A stretch of DNA of 64,000 bases. Source: Cryphonectria parasitica EP155. Lineage: Eukaryota; Ascomycota; Sordariomycetes; Diaporthales; Cryphonectriaceae. Both the position numbers and the translations under genes were made by a program. The stretch covers positions 1,962,653 to 2,026,652 of the forward strand of contig NW_024468915.1 in the NCBI RefSeq assembly GCF_011745365.1. Direction: 5' to 3'. Below the pieces are notes generated by a model. That model was not told the DNA's origin. It ran no database searches and worked only from the letters and a program-made list of their open reading frames with translations. Below are positions 10,801 through 21,214 of this stretch, in pieces (position 1 is the stretch's first letter; each line of letters starts with the position of its first letter).

Positions 10801-13800
10801 GGCGTCAAGCCTTACAGGGAGAATCTGGAGTTCCTTCTCGACGAGTCACGTTTCAAGAACGAGTTGACCGTGTTCCTGCAAGGCGAGAATACGATTCAAC
10901 CACAACATCGAGCCGAGTTGATGCCCGTTCTGTTGCGGGTGCTCTACGGAAGGGCAACGTCAAAGAAAGGTGCCGCTAGTGGTAGAAATGGACTTCATGC
11001 GACCAGGCTTGCGATTATCAGGAATTTGTCGATTCAGGATATTGGTGGCTTCCTCGACATCGCATTTGGTGATCTTCAGGGCATACGCATTGCAGATGCG
11101 TCAGGTCTCAAGCAAGATCTTTTCCTCGAAGAGAAAATCAGTCCCCGCAAACAGGTTGGCTTTCTCAACATGATTCAGTCCATCATCAACGAACTTGGAA
11201 CGAGCATCGAGCAGTACATGGACGATCTCGTCAATGCTGTACTTTACTGCCTGTTCTCGGCATCTCGTAGCTTGCGTCAAGCAGAGCAACAGGATGAGGA
11301 AGACGACGACGGCAGCGTCGACGATGACAAGACGAGCAACGCCTCACTTTACAAAGTGGCCAGGACGACAGCGCTAAAGTGTCTCTGCGCTCTTGTAAGG
11401 AACAATCAAAGCTTCGATTGGGCACCCTATCAGAACTCAATAGTCGCCGAAATTGTGTCCCCTGTAGTCAGCTTGCCCTCGGAGGAAATGGCGCAAGGTG
11501 TGTCGTGGACCTGGAGACTTCTTGAGACGTGGTCCTTGCTACCGCGTACAGCATGCATCCTTGCCATCGATGACAAGATCATGCCCAAGATTGCTGATTG
11601 CATTGGTTTTGAGAAGAGCAAGACCGAAGTCAGGATGTTTGCTCTTGGTATCATACAGAATCTGGTCAAGCTTGCGCAAGCACCGGAGGCCGGATCAGAA
11701 TTCGATGGCCTCGTCAAAGCAGAGCTTCTTGATCCTTTCGCAGACAAGCTTCTGAGTGAAATCGGGGCCTTGCTGCGGGCACGACAGGACATTGAGAACA
11801 GAGTGTTGGAAACTTGTGTCGATACTGTGGTCGAGCTGTCTTCTGTCGTCGATGGCTCACGGAACGCAAGAAATTTGGTCGACATTTCTACACATCTCCT
11901 GAACCAACCGGCACGGCGTGTCAGTCCCAAAGTCAAGGGGTCGCTGCTCCTCGTTCTGGAGCACTACATCACCGTCGATGACATCCATAATGATTCGGCG
12001 CTGAAAAACAGTGTCTACAAGACACTGGCTTCGCTGTTTGGTTTCTTCAAGGACAAGCGCAACAGGGAGTCTCTGTCGAAGGTCTTGTCTGTCTTTGCGA
12101 CACGGGAACCTGCTGTTGAGGAGGTTGCTCGACTTTGTGCGGACCTGAACTCCTACGTGGCTGAGAGGCTGGACGAGCCTGACTACGACCGTCGTCTCGC
12201 TGCCTTCAACGCCGTGTCTCAGAGGCAGACTCCTTTGACGATTGATCAATGGATGCCGCTACTCCACAACATGGTTTTCTTCCTCAACCAAGATGAAGAG
12301 TTTGGCATCCTTTCCTCCAACTCAGTCGACAGCCTGTGCAAATTCGTCAATGCTGCGGCTGAGGCATGGGCAACAGAGATGCAGGCCCCTTACCTTGATG
12401 TTCTCGGCGAGGTTATCTTGCCGGCAATCCATGCTGGCGTCCGGGAACCCTCAGAGACTGTCCGACGAGAGACTATAAGATTGCTTGCTCACTTGGTCAC
12501 CAGACTCGGAGAGTGGGCGCCGGTAGCTGACCTGGTCGTTTTAGCACCGTTGGCTGAGGATGACTCTAACAAAGCCTTCTTCGCCAACATCCTCACGCCT
12601 TCCGTGTCGAAACAACTCCAGGCTGTCCAATTACTCGCATCGGTCAACGAACGCGCTGAGTTGAGCGGCAAGAACATCAGCCACATATTCCTACCGCTTC
12701 TGGAGCACTTCATATGGGGTCGTGCCGGCAGTGACGACCACGGACTGGGCGCGCAGGCCGCCGCCGCAATTGCTAGCCTCGCTGGGTCTCTCGAGTGGTC
12801 ACAGTATAGGGCAGTGCTGCGACGGTACATATCGTACCTATCGTCAAGACCTGAAATGCACAAGCAGGTCATCCGCTTATTGGACAAAACTGTTGAGTCC
12901 CTGGTCTCAGCTGTCGATGCTGCCAACGGGGCGCCTATGGAAGTCGACAACACAGATGTCCCTGTTGTCGGCTTCAAGCGCCGTCTTTCGCGGACCCTGC
13001 CGGCTCAGGAGAAGATGGCAGATGAATTTTCCGCCTACTTCACACCTCCCTTGTTGGAGCACCTCCATGACAAGAACGAAGAGACTGTCAGCGCAAGGGT
13101 GCCAGTTGCTGTGATATTGGTCAAGCTCTTGCGACTGCTTCCAGATAACCTACTCAGCCAACAGCTCCCCAGCGTTCTGACGGACATATGCCACATCCTG
13201 AGAAGCAAATCCTGGGAGGCTCGAGAGATGTCGCGGACCACACTGGCCAAGATTGCGTGCATCCTGGGCGCTCCATCTTTCGGTTTCATCCTCAAGGAGC
13301 TGCGTGGTGCCTTGAAAATGGGAACGCAGTTACACGTTTTGTCCTACACGATGCACACTTTGCTGTTGGCTGTGATACCCGAATTCCAACAAGGCGACCT
13401 CGACTACTGCTTGGAGTCAATGGTTGCCGTCATCATGGACGATGTTTTCGGCGTGGCTGGACAAGAAAAGGACGCTGAAGGCTACGTCAGCAAATTGAAG
13501 GAGGTCAAGAGCAGCAAGAGTCAGGACAGCATGGAGCTCATCGCCTCGACGGCGTCAATTACGGCTCTTGTGGAGTTGGTCAAGCCTCTGCAGGCCCTCC
13601 TGCTGGAGAAGCTTGACCTTCGTATGGTCCGTAAGATCGATGAGCTGCTCAACAGGATTGCATCCGGCCTGCAGAAGAATCCGGCGTCTGACAGCAGGGA
13701 TACTATGGTGTTCTGTTATGAGGTTGTGCAAGAGGTGTACAACAGCAGAAAGCCCCGCGCGGAGGCCACCATTGATCCAAGACTGAAGCGATATCTCGTT

Positions 13801-15834
13801 CAGCGGGGAGCCAAGAGGGAAGATCGTGGTGCAGCAAGCAAGCACGCCCACAAGCTCATGCGCTTTGCCATTGATATACTCAGATCTGTGCTTCGGAAGC
13901 ATGAAAGCCTGCGGACTGCAGGAAATATCAGTGGCTTCCTTCCGATCCTTGGTGATGCCATTGTCGCGGGAGAGGAAGAAGTAAAAATTGCAGCCTTCAA
14001 GCTGCTCACGGTCTTGGTGCGAGTGCCGTCTCGGACACCCGAGCTGAACGACCTGTACAAGGTCGCTTCGAAGGATGCCATCAAGTGCATAGCCCAATCA
14101 ATCTCGACGACCACAGAGCTGTCTCAGACCGCCCTCAAGCTCTTAGCCGTCATCCTTCGAGAGCGTCGCGAGGTCGTCGTCAAGGACGCGGCCATTGATA
14201 CCCTCCTTGGCAAGCTCAAGGACGACCTCACGGAGCCATTGTATCGACACGTCACGTTCAACTTCTTACGCTCAGTTCTGGATCGCAAGATCGAGACAGC
14301 CGTCGTCTACGACACGCTCGACTACGTGGGCACTGTCATGATCACCAACGACGACAAGGACACACGTGATCTGGCCAGGGGTGCATTCTTCCAGTTCCTG
14401 CGAGAGTACCCACAGAAGAAGAGCAGATGGGCCAAACAGATCGAGTTCATTCTCGCGAATTTCAAGTATCCCCGTGAGGGAGGTCGCTTGTCTGTCATGG
14501 AGATTGTCCATCTGCTCCTTATGAAATCCGCAAATGATTTTGTCAAGGAGATTGCTGCGACATGTTTCTTCCCGCTTGTTTTACTGCTTGGCAATGATGA
14601 CAGTGAACGATGTAGGCTTGCTGCTGCCGAGCTTATCAAGGAGATCTTTCGCAAGGCCGATCATGATCGGCTGCACGAGTTCCTGGCGCGGCTGAGATCT
14701 TGGGTCGAGCAAGATGGAAATCTGTCAGTACTGAAGCTTGCCTTCAAGATCTTCGGGCTCTACTTCGAAGCGAGGGATCCCAGCGAGAAAGATAAAAAAG
14801 ATCTGAAGCTACTTATTGGCAAGATCACTGGTGTTCTCGAAGATGAGGACAAGGCGGATTGGGAGCTGGTCAACACGGCCCTGGACCTGATGCACATCTT
14901 GGTCGACCAGCACCCTGCGAGAATATTATCCAAGGACACCACTGGGCTATGGATTGGCGTCTTTGGCTGCATGTCCCATGAGCGCCCGGCTGTGAAACTC
15001 AACGCCGTCAAGCTACTGTCGAGGTATCTGACCGACTTCGCCAGCAATGCTTCGGGAGCAAGCAGAGGGCAAGCAGTCATCGGTTCTCACGGACAGAAAC
15101 TGGACCAGGACCAGATTGCGCAGGTCATCCGCCTGCTGCTCGGGACCCTGAGGGGTCTTGAGGTTGATCAATCACTGGCCCAGGAGAGTCTACAAATTTT
15201 GGTCTTCCTCTCTCGCTTCCTGGATGACACACCAGCTGCGGGCGACAGTGATGACGCTTCTGACGAGGAGGAAGACGGGGAGAATGACTTGAAAGAGCAA
15301 GACGAGGAAGATGCCCAAGAGACACAAGCCACAAACATGAGCATGCGCTACATTTTCTCTCGCCTCGCCGCCACCATCCGCCGCGAAGTCCCACCGCGGG
15401 CCCCAGCACTAGTAAGCAAGCTTGCCGCAATGGAAGCCCTCGAGGCGTTGGTCACGCAATCCGACGCGCCCGTCCTCACAGTCTCGGCGCGCACGATCCT
15501 CCGACCCCTCCGCAACCTCACCGACGCCTCCATACCCGCTCCATTCTCGACAGACGAGGTCTTCAAGACGCGCTACGAAACGCTCAGGACCAAAGCGCAG
15601 GGAATTATGGACACACTGCAGACAAAGCTTGGCACTGCCGAGTACACAAAACAGTTGCTGGCGGTCGGTGAGGACATGCGCGAGAGGAGGATGGCGAGGT
15701 CGAGCAAGAGGAAGGTAGAGGCTGTTACGGCGCCGGAGAAATGGGGGCGGGAGAAGAAGAGAAAGATGGATAGAAAGAAGGATCGGAGAAAGGAGAGAGG
15801 ACTGGAGCACCGGAGTGCTAGGAGAGGATATTGA
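7861..15834 (+). CDS. utp20: U3 snoRNP / SSU processome component Utp20
   Basis: Giant HEAT-repeat scaffold of the small-subunit processome, needed for 18S rRNA maturation in the nucleolus. One uninterrupted frame gives 2657 aa, close to the family size (about 2500-2800). The frame is open slightly further upstream, but the first ATG is at 7861 (MPATVASGRIAKVRK). The Utp20 N-terminus is recognisable (KWADLNISKHFTNFKREV), followed by alpha-helical HEAT-like repeats. The conserved DRIM region lies roughly at residues 920-1100, with LPDRKSLLGIFAQFGNP and AVLTWKQEGVKPYRENL. Acidic inserts occur near residues 1140 and 2460. The C-terminal 60 residues are strongly basic (KRKVEAV...KKDRRKERG), fitting RNA binding and nucleolar import. 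An 8-kb gene with no intron is unusual among its intron-bearing neighbours. Confidence 0.96.
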   Translation: MPATVASGRIAKVRKSKNTTPHQKNHRWESFSTKVSKLNSLDPLRKVRRHDLDEEDLSATTSYFRNGVTKWADLNISKHFTNFKREVLPLCETLPQIVLFQDKIMDLLATYISAQDKEALEPLLDLLTAFAHDLGLKFEKYYQRSLELLVAIARKPQDVDVIEWTFAALAWLFKYLSRLLVSDLRPTYDMLAGLLGKTKHPYHINRFAAEAMSFLVKKAAAPSHRENALPRIVEHVRDDLKDLARSLARKDQGADYDVPDYELEAAFKSKQFDMYREGVMTMFSEGMKSAGNTLHSTAPYIFQAVLKAVSTDELQPGSSSFWIPVCCGVLTNVIHHSTVDSFKVLIDPLLEFISTTLDGPEVQENPYRLTLFLRLFGILAGVRDGSRVSEWGMLMKILVKTLENLSRRGQDISRLAGPIIWESVVANAVICWNQAPMDALIPSLNEFNKTMTGEPLMRWYIPFCAYLAELNAARFRSLFQKSFQKFIAAHWSQDENEDLLYVLLPRLVECGALPPGDQKEGCPMPQSWQDQIVSRFEELGNTPFPERVSHGKNADVWREQCLPRYAATLRVLESTKIHPSINARIAELLLKKLKLALRPSSSLDTEETRFIVTQGFLAYLGMSKAAGSVDKSLRPLLQAAAPRFSSNAAFIEALLGYEKEMNRVEKDRGSESPVAMNDPFVLSLINNLASSSRPLRMASLRMFEALSFTPDQDSCLATMILVEQLPLDHQSPRAIAVHLRRLTQAYEHLDEGSWLRQAVPAYLFGMLTISLAPVWDEAVEALKQIAQSKSAGELIFDRAFEWLQIPSPRWTPPQLRPTESNKYAGSNFECMNFSGLQEQARKINEAIEEPSGVLLREFEQQQTIIPAHVANARGKALKVLSAAPALAEKRSRKIVPFLLSLDDAQSTSLEEEDEAAIVPEDDFWSLPDRKSLLGIFAQFGNPKVLYKSREAFATLLSLLANRDIEVQKVALKAVLTWKQEGVKPYRENLEFLLDESRFKNELTVFLQGENTIQPQHRAELMPVLLRVLYGRATSKKGAASGRNGLHATRLAIIRNLSIQDIGGFLDIAFGDLQGIRIADASGLKQDLFLEEKISPRKQVGFLNMIQSIINELGTSIEQYMDDLVNAVLYCLFSASRSLRQAEQQDEEDDDGSVDDDKTSNASLYKVARTTALKCLCALVRNNQSFDWAPYQNSIVAEIVSPVVSLPSEEMAQGVSWTWRLLETWSLLPRTACILAIDDKIMPKIADCIGFEKSKTEVRMFALGIIQNLVKLAQAPEAGSEFDGLVKAELLDPFADKLLSEIGALLRARQDIENRVLETCVDTVVELSSVVDGSRNARNLVDISTHLLNQPARRVSPKVKGSLLLVLEHYITVDDIHNDSALKNSVYKTLASLFGFFKDKRNRESLSKVLSVFATREPAVEEVARLCADLNSYVAERLDEPDYDRRLAAFNAVSQRQTPLTIDQWMPLLHNMVFFLNQDEEFGILSSNSVDSLCKFVNAAAEAWATEMQAPYLDVLGEVILPAIHAGVREPSETVRRETIRLLAHLVTRLGEWAPVADLVVLAPLAEDDSNKAFFANILTPSVSKQLQAVQLLASVNERAELSGKNISHIFLPLLEHFIWGRAGSDDHGLGAQAAAAIASLAGSLEWSQYRAVLRRYISYLSSRPEMHKQVIRLLDKTVESLVSAVDAANGAPMEVDNTDVPVVGFKRRLSRTLPAQEKMADEFSAYFTPPLLEHLHDKNEETVSARVPVAVILVKLLRLLPDNLLSQQLPSVLTDICHILRSKSWEAREMSRTTLAKIACILGAPSFGFILKELRGALKMGTQLHVLSYTMHTLLLAVIPEFQQGDLDYCLESMVAVIMDDVFGVAGQEKDAEGYVSKLKEVKSSKSQDSMELIASTASITALVELVKPLQALLLEKLDLRMVRKIDELLNRIASGLQKNPASDSRDTMVFCYEVVQEVYNSRKPRAEATIDPRLKRYLVQRGAKREDRGAASKHAHKLMRFAIDILRSVLRKHESLRTAGNISGFLPILGDAIVAGEEEVKIAAFKLLTVLVRVPSRTPELNDLYKVASKDAIKCIAQSISTTTELSQTALKLLAVILRERREVVVKDAAIDTLLGKLKDDLTEPLYRHVTFNFLRSVLDRKIETAVVYDTLDYVGTVMITNDDKDTRDLARGAFFQFLREYPQKKSRWAKQIEFILANFKYPREGGRLSVMEIVHLLLMKSANDFVKEIAATCFFPLVLLLGNDDSERCRLAAAELIKEIFRKADHDRLHEFLARLRSWVEQDGNLSVLKLAFKIFGLYFEARDPSEKDKKDLKLLIGKITGVLEDEDKADWELVNTALDLMHILVDQHPARILSKDTTGLWIGVFGCMSHERPAVKLNAVKLLSRYLTDFASNASGASRGQAVIGSHGQKLDQDQIAQVIRLLLGTLRGLEVDQSLAQESLQILVFLSRFLDDTPAAGDSDDASDEEEDGENDLKEQDEEDAQETQATNMSMRYIFSRLAATIRREVPPRAPALVSKLAAMEALEALVTQSDAPVLTVSARTILRPLRNLTDASIPAPFSTDEVFKTRYETLRTKAQGIMDTLQTKLGTAEYTKQLLAVGEDMRERRMARSSKRKVEAVTAPEKWGREKKRKMDRKKDRRKERGLEHRSARRGY

Positions 15835-16130
15835 CCTGTTGAGGGGTTATACATGTGTGTATGCTACACAAGAGATTGAGTACCAAAATGGAACTTGTAC
15901 ATATTGAATTTAATGCCCTGGCGACCAGGTCAGAGTTGTGAGGAGGTTTGTCTTATCTATGAAATGGAATCTAAATCATCTTGGGTATTTCGAAACGCCG
16001 ACCTATGCTTTGTATGCGAATATCTATCGCCGCAATTCTTTTTCTTTTTTTTCTTATCCTCTTGATTGCTGCTGTTCCCTGCCTATCAGATCGCTGAGAC
16101 ACTGATGAGATGTCTTAGGAGTCGAGCCTC

Positions 16131-16778
16131 TCAAGCCTTCCCAAAGGTCGAACCCGGCGCTTCATCGTCTCCATCGGCCTCCTTGGCCTCTTTTCTGGCA
16201 GCAGGTACCGGGTCTTTGCCGTCGCCCGTCCTCTCCTCCCTGCTCGTGGTGCTCCCGTCCTCCCAGAACTCCAAATCGCCGTCCTCGCCCAATGTGCCCC
16301 GCTTCACGAGCTGCCCGCGCTCCTTCATCAGCTCCTCGACCGTGATGCTGCGGTTGCCAAAGATGTTGAGATGGTCGCTGATGATGTGTCGGTTCCGGCA
16401 GGAGGGGCAAGTGATGAGGACGGAGCCGTGGTGGTAGCCCTGCTTGGAGACGTTGTGGGCGGAGCGGGTACCGCAGGGGACGCAGGTGAAGGTGAGCTCG
16501 TAGGAGGGCTGCTTGGACGTGTTTGGCTTTGGGATAGAGGAGGAGGTGGAAGGTGTGGAGGAGGGTGGACGTGGGATCGAGTGTGCGTAGCGGTGGAAAG
16601 TCGTGTTGAAGGGCGCGGTGAGGCGAGATGGTGTTGATGCAGGTATTGCAAGGCGTGTTGGTGTAGAGAGAATGGACGTCTGATTTGGGCTGTATAGATG
16701 CCTCTGTGTTGCCAGTTGCCTTGTTAAAGACCTCATATTTCTGGTTAAAAGATGTAGGCTTGATGGAAAGGTCTTCAT
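16131..16778 (-). CDS. Mitochondrial Hsp70 escort protein (Zim17/Tim15/Hep1), DNL-type zinc finger
   Basis: Chaperone that keeps mitochondrial Hsp70 soluble and supports presequence import in the matrix. The single exon encodes 215 aa. The first roughly 80 residues are rich in Ser, Thr, Arg and Lys and lack acidic residues (MKTFPSSLHLLTRN onward), as expected of a matrix presequence. The DNL zinc finger follows with paired CVPC and CPSC cysteines, KQGYHHGSVLI and the ISDHLNIFGN segment near its end. The C-terminal tail is acidic and Glu/Lys-rich, which is variable in this family. The ATG at 16778 is the only suitable start. It is convergent with UTP20, about 300 bp away. Confidence 0.93.
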   Translation of the reverse strand: MKTFPSSLHLLTRNMRSLTRQLATQRHLYSPNQTSILSTPTRLAIPASTPSRLTAPFNTTFHRYAHSIPRPPSSTPSTSSSIPKPNTSKQPSYELTFTCVPCGTRSAHNVSKQGYHHGSVLITCPSCRNRHIISDHLNIFGNRSITVEELMKERGQLVKRGTLGEDGDLEFWEDGSTTSREERTGDGKDPVPAARKEAKEADGDDEAPGSTFGKA

Positions 16779-17550
16779 GGTGAGGTGTTGGGCTGATGAT
16801 TGCTACTTAGAAGGGATTCAATGTAAAGTACTAGCATAGCAGAAGTATACTTTCTAAAATATTCTAGCCGTCCCTTCTGCAATGACGTGCATTTTTCAAA
16901 GATTTCGTGGCAGGCAAATCACAAGCTTCTATTGAGCATGGGCTCAAATGTGGGGATACCTTGCAGATGACTGGCCAATCATATGACGGGACTAACTTAC
17001 CAAGTTCAAGAGGGCTTGGAGGGGCAATTCATGGCGAAGGCTTACATACTATGGCACATTCCAAAGTAACTGTACTTGGTGTATAGTGCTGTATACTGCT
17101 TGCTGGTGTGGGGTTGATGTGCCTTTGACCTTGCTGCCGGGGCGGAGGCAGCATCACCAACACCAGATCGAGGTTCGCAGATCGACAAGGTGCTTTCCCA
17201 GCTGGGGCTTTCCAGTGGCCTCTGTGGTGAGCTCTGTTGTTGACTCTTCTTTTCCTTCCTCACGATCAGAGACTTGACTACTATCAAGGGTTGCGGAGTC
17301 GACATATATACCCTTCTTGTTTGTTCCGGGACCCTCCGTCTCCTTCTGCTGCCTCCCTCTCCTTCCTGTACTTAACCAACACCCTCCCACCCCTCCTCTT
17401 GCCAGACCTCTCCTCTCTTTCTCCTCTTCCTTCAAATCATCTCAGGAGATCTGCTAGAAGGCCTCTTTGTCCTCTGCTTGTCTCTCTTCCTCTTCAATCC
17501 TTTGTTTCTGAACCAACAAACCACTACCAGCCAGTCCAGATGGGCAAGCA
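16779..17550. promoter_or_regulatory. Divergent intergenic region, Zim17 / cullin-3
   Basis: It holds the promoters of the two divergent genes. The cullin-3 side (about 17310-17500) is strongly C/T-rich, typical of a fungal 5' leader. One CTATTGAG 8-mer occurs at 16929-16936; with about two expected by chance in a window this size, it is not evidence of regulation here. Confidence 0.5.
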
Positions 17551-20367
17551 ATGATGCATAGATCATCAAACAAGATTCGGCCTCCTCGTAAGGTATGTAT
17601 TGGGTTTTCTTGTTAGCTAGTCCGTTATGCCCTCACTTCGGGAACAGCTCATCCCCTTTTATGTCCTTCCTCAAACAGCCTCCTTGCCCCCTCCTTCCTT
17701 GCCTTCTTCCTCTCCGTCCGTTCTCCTCGAGACTGCGGCTGGGTTGGGAAGCAGACACAACTGACGTGAAGAAACAAAAAGCCCGTTGGCCGCGGCTCTC
17801 CCAATGGCCAGCTTACCGAGGAGCAGGAGTTCGAGGCCTGCTGGTCCATGCTCTGCGGCGCCCTGACCGATATCCACCGACGCGATGCCGGCAAACTCTC
17901 CTTCGAACAGTTGTATCGCGCTTCCTATAAAATTGTCATAAAGCGACGAGGCTTGGAATTGTACGAGAAGGTCGGCGCTTTCGAGGAGAAATGGTTCCGC
18001 GACGAGGTCATCCCCCCCATCTACGAGCTGGTCTCGGGAAAACTTGTCAACCTGGCCCTGGGCGACCTGCCCGGTACCTCCACAAACGAGCGGCGTGAGA
18101 TGGGCGAGAAGTTCCTCAAGGGTATGCGGGACTCGTGGGAGCGTCATGTCAGTGCTATGGGTATGATTACAGACATTATGATGTACCTCGACCGAGGCCA
18201 AGTCCACCACGCCGACCAGACCAGCGATCGGCCCCCCCTCTACATGGTCGTCCTCGGCCTGTACCGCGACAATATCCTGCGCTTCGAGTTTCCTTCCATT
18301 GAGGGTCCCCTGACAAATGTCATCAACGCCGTCGTGCTCGACCTGATCAACATGGACCGCGATGGCGAGATCGTCGACCGCAACCTCGTCAAGAGGGTCC
18401 TGGTCATGTACGAGCAGTTGGCAGAGACGGACGAGACGATAGACGACAACCGCCTCTACATTACCACATTCGAGCCAGCCTACATTGAGGCGGCCCGTCA
18501 ATACTACGCCCAAGAGGCTGATCGCCTGTTGCAGGACGGCGATGCGGGCACCTGGATCCGCCAGACGAACCGTCGTCTGCAGGAAGAGGTGGCGCGGTGC
18601 GAGACCACAGTCTCTAAGCTGAGCCAGGCCAAGATCCTTGCTGTCGTCGAGGACGAGCTCATCTCGAAGCACCTGGACAAGTTCTTGGCGCTGGAAACTA
18701 CTGGTCTCCGCGCCATGATCGACAATGATCGCTTCGAGGACCTGTCTATCCTCTACCGCCTGGTCTCCCGCCCTGGAGTCAAGAATGGCATCGACAAGCT
18801 CAAGAAGATCCTCTCTGTGCGCATCGTGGAGCTTGGTGTGGAGATCGAGAAGGGTCTGACCGAGGCCAACCTTTCTGGCTCGAATGCCAAGACTGACGAG
18901 GATGCCGCCCCGACTGAGGGCGCTGAGAAGACGAAGGCATTGACTGGCACCGCTCGACAGACGGCTGCGGCCGTCAAGTGGGTCGACAATGTTCTGCGCC
19001 TCAAATTCAAATTCGACAAATACTTGTCTGACTGTTTCGAGGGTTGCAAGATCTTGGAGTCTGCTGTCACCAAGAGCTTTGCCGACTTTATCAACCTCTT
19101 CCCTCGCTGCGCAGAGGTTGTCTCGCTCTTCATCGACGACACCCTAAAGAACGGCATGCGAGAGAAGTCGGAGGCTGAGATTGATGCGACGATGGACAGG
19201 GCTATCACGCTCATCCGATACCTGCAGGACCGTGACATGTTCCAGCGCTACTATCAGAAGCATCTGGGACGGCGCCTCCTGCATGGCAAGAACGAGAGCC
19301 ACGAGGCCGAGAAGCAGCTCATCTCGCGCATGAAGCAGGAGATCGGCAGCCATTTTACCTCCAAATTCGAGGGCATGTTCAAGGATATGGACACCTCGGC
19401 TGACCTCACATCTGGATACCGCGATCATATCCGTGCCCTGGGTGATGTGGACCGCAAGAACGTCGAGCTCACTATCAATGTGCTCACCAGCAACAACTGG
19501 CCTTCGGACAGCATGTATTCTGCCAAGCCTGGTGGCAATGATGGTCTCAGGGTTGAGTGCACCTGGCCTGTTCAGGTCAAGCGGCTGCAGGAGAGCTTTC
19601 TAAAGTACTACCTCAGCGAGCGTAACGGTCGAGTCCTCACATGGATGGGCAGTCTCGGCACTGCCGATATCAAGTGTGTTTTTCCCAAGGTCCCTGATAA
19701 GGACAGTGGACCTCTGAGCAAGGAGCGCCGGTACGAGCTCACCGTATCTACCTATGGTATGGTAGTCTTGATGATGTTCAACGAACTGCCCGAGGGCGAG
19801 TGGCTCAGCTATGAGGACATCCGGGCCACCACCAACATCCCTACAGGCGAGCTGAACCGCACGCTCGCGTCTCTGTCACTTGCTCCCCGGTCCAAAGTCT
19901 TGTTGAAGGAGCCCATGAACAAGACGATCAAGTCTGGAGATAAGTTCGCCTATAATAATTCCTTTGCCAGCAAGACTGTCAAGATCCGGGCCCCTATCGT
20001 CAGCGCCCAGTCCAAGGTCGAGGACATGGATGAGCGCAAGGAGACGGAGAAGCGTAACGATGAGAGCCGCGCTCACATCGTGGATGCCGCGATCGTTCGC
20101 ATCATGAAGTACGTATCCCACACTGCATATCCTCTATTTCAAGTGAGCCTGGCTAATTTTCACCCCTTTTCTTTCCCCTCTTCCAGGGCCCGCAAGGAGC
20201 TTCCTCACAACCGTGTCATCACCGAGGTCATCAACGTCCTCCATGGCCGCTTCAAGCCTGACGTGTCTCTTGTCAAGAAGCGCATCGAAGATCTCATCTC
20301 TCGAGAGTACCTTGAGCGTGCTGAGATCAGCGACGCTACCCAGCAGGTCTACCGTTACCTGGCTTGA
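17551..20367 (+). CDS. Cullin-3, scaffold of CUL3-BTB ubiquitin ligases
   Basis: Scaffold of CRL3 E3 ubiquitin ligases: the N-terminus binds BTB adaptors and the C-terminus binds the RING protein Rbx1 and is modified by Nedd8. Exon 1 (17551-17592) encodes MMHRSSNKIRPPRK, a cullin-3-like basic N-terminus, and ends at a GTATGT donor. The first acceptor is uncertain: AAG at 17781 or CAG at 17811 both keep frame, and an ACTGAC branch-like site ends at 17765. A cullin-repeat region follows (SFEQLYRASYKIV, YYAQEADRLLQD), then the cullin homology domain (FQRYYQKHLGRRLLHGK; NNWPSDSM) and the winged-helix Nedd8 domain. A second intron at 20109-20186 (GTACGT...CAG) is 78 nt and stop-free; splicing yields IVRIMKARKELPHN. 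Product about 830 aa. The C-terminus YRYLA is typical of cullins. Confidence 0.94.
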
Positions 20368-21214
20368 TGGTCCCCTTCCCATCATCAAAATGGTCCTCGT
20401 CGAAGGGAGAGAGAGTGACCCACTCATTGTATTGTTTTCTCTGCTTGTTTCTATTTTTTTCGGACTCAATACCTCGTGCTTTTTCCAACAACCAAAATGA
20501 GGCGAGGCGTCTGGTCATTTTGCGCACTTCAAATCAGCATTGCTGCATGGTCGGCCGGGACCGGCATCTGGTAAAGAATCATGGATGAAGGAAGCACAGG
20601 CATTCAAAGAATTACCCATTTGGTTTTGCATGTGAATTGGCCTCCCTGGACGACTAGATGTATGGATAAGGCAAGATACCAGTGGGCGAGTCTTTTGAGT
20701 CCCGGGGGGGCAGCTACACTGGGCGTTTTATGGTATGATAACTCTTACGATAGGTCTGGATCACCATGTGGCCAGATGCAAATAAAAAGTATGTTTCCCA
20801 ATGTGCGGGTCCTTCTCCTTCTTGTTTCTGCTGTTGATGAGTGGAATCTATGAGAAATCCATACCAGTGGGCATCTTGCGGGATGGCTACGTTGACTTGT
20901 GTGAGTGCAGCCAGGATACACGAGCAGGATATTGACTGAACTCTTACCTAGTGGGCAGAATTCCAACCTCCCACTAGAAGTTCCCAACTGCAGAGGACTG
21001 CGAGACTTGACAGTGGCCAGATCCTTCCTCCATTTGCTACAGGCGGTCATGAAACCTAATACCGGCCTGATCGGACATCTCTTATCTGGCAAACCTCATG
21101 TGCTCAATTCCTAGATGATAGTCTGTTCTCTTCCCCGCCGCACCTGGTCAGTCTTAAAACACCTCTTTCATTCTCTCGCCTATGTGTGTCTCCATGATCA
21201 AAAGACATCTCGAG
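20368..21214. other. 3' flank of cullin-3, no gene seen
   Basis: This covers the 3' UTR and intergenic DNA. Short open frames here have no recognisable domain or codon pattern. Nothing further can be supported. Confidence 0.5.

Noticed and set aside
16929..16936. CTATTGAG motif near Zim17
   Set aside because: A single exact match is expected by chance in a window of this size, and no variants cluster around it.
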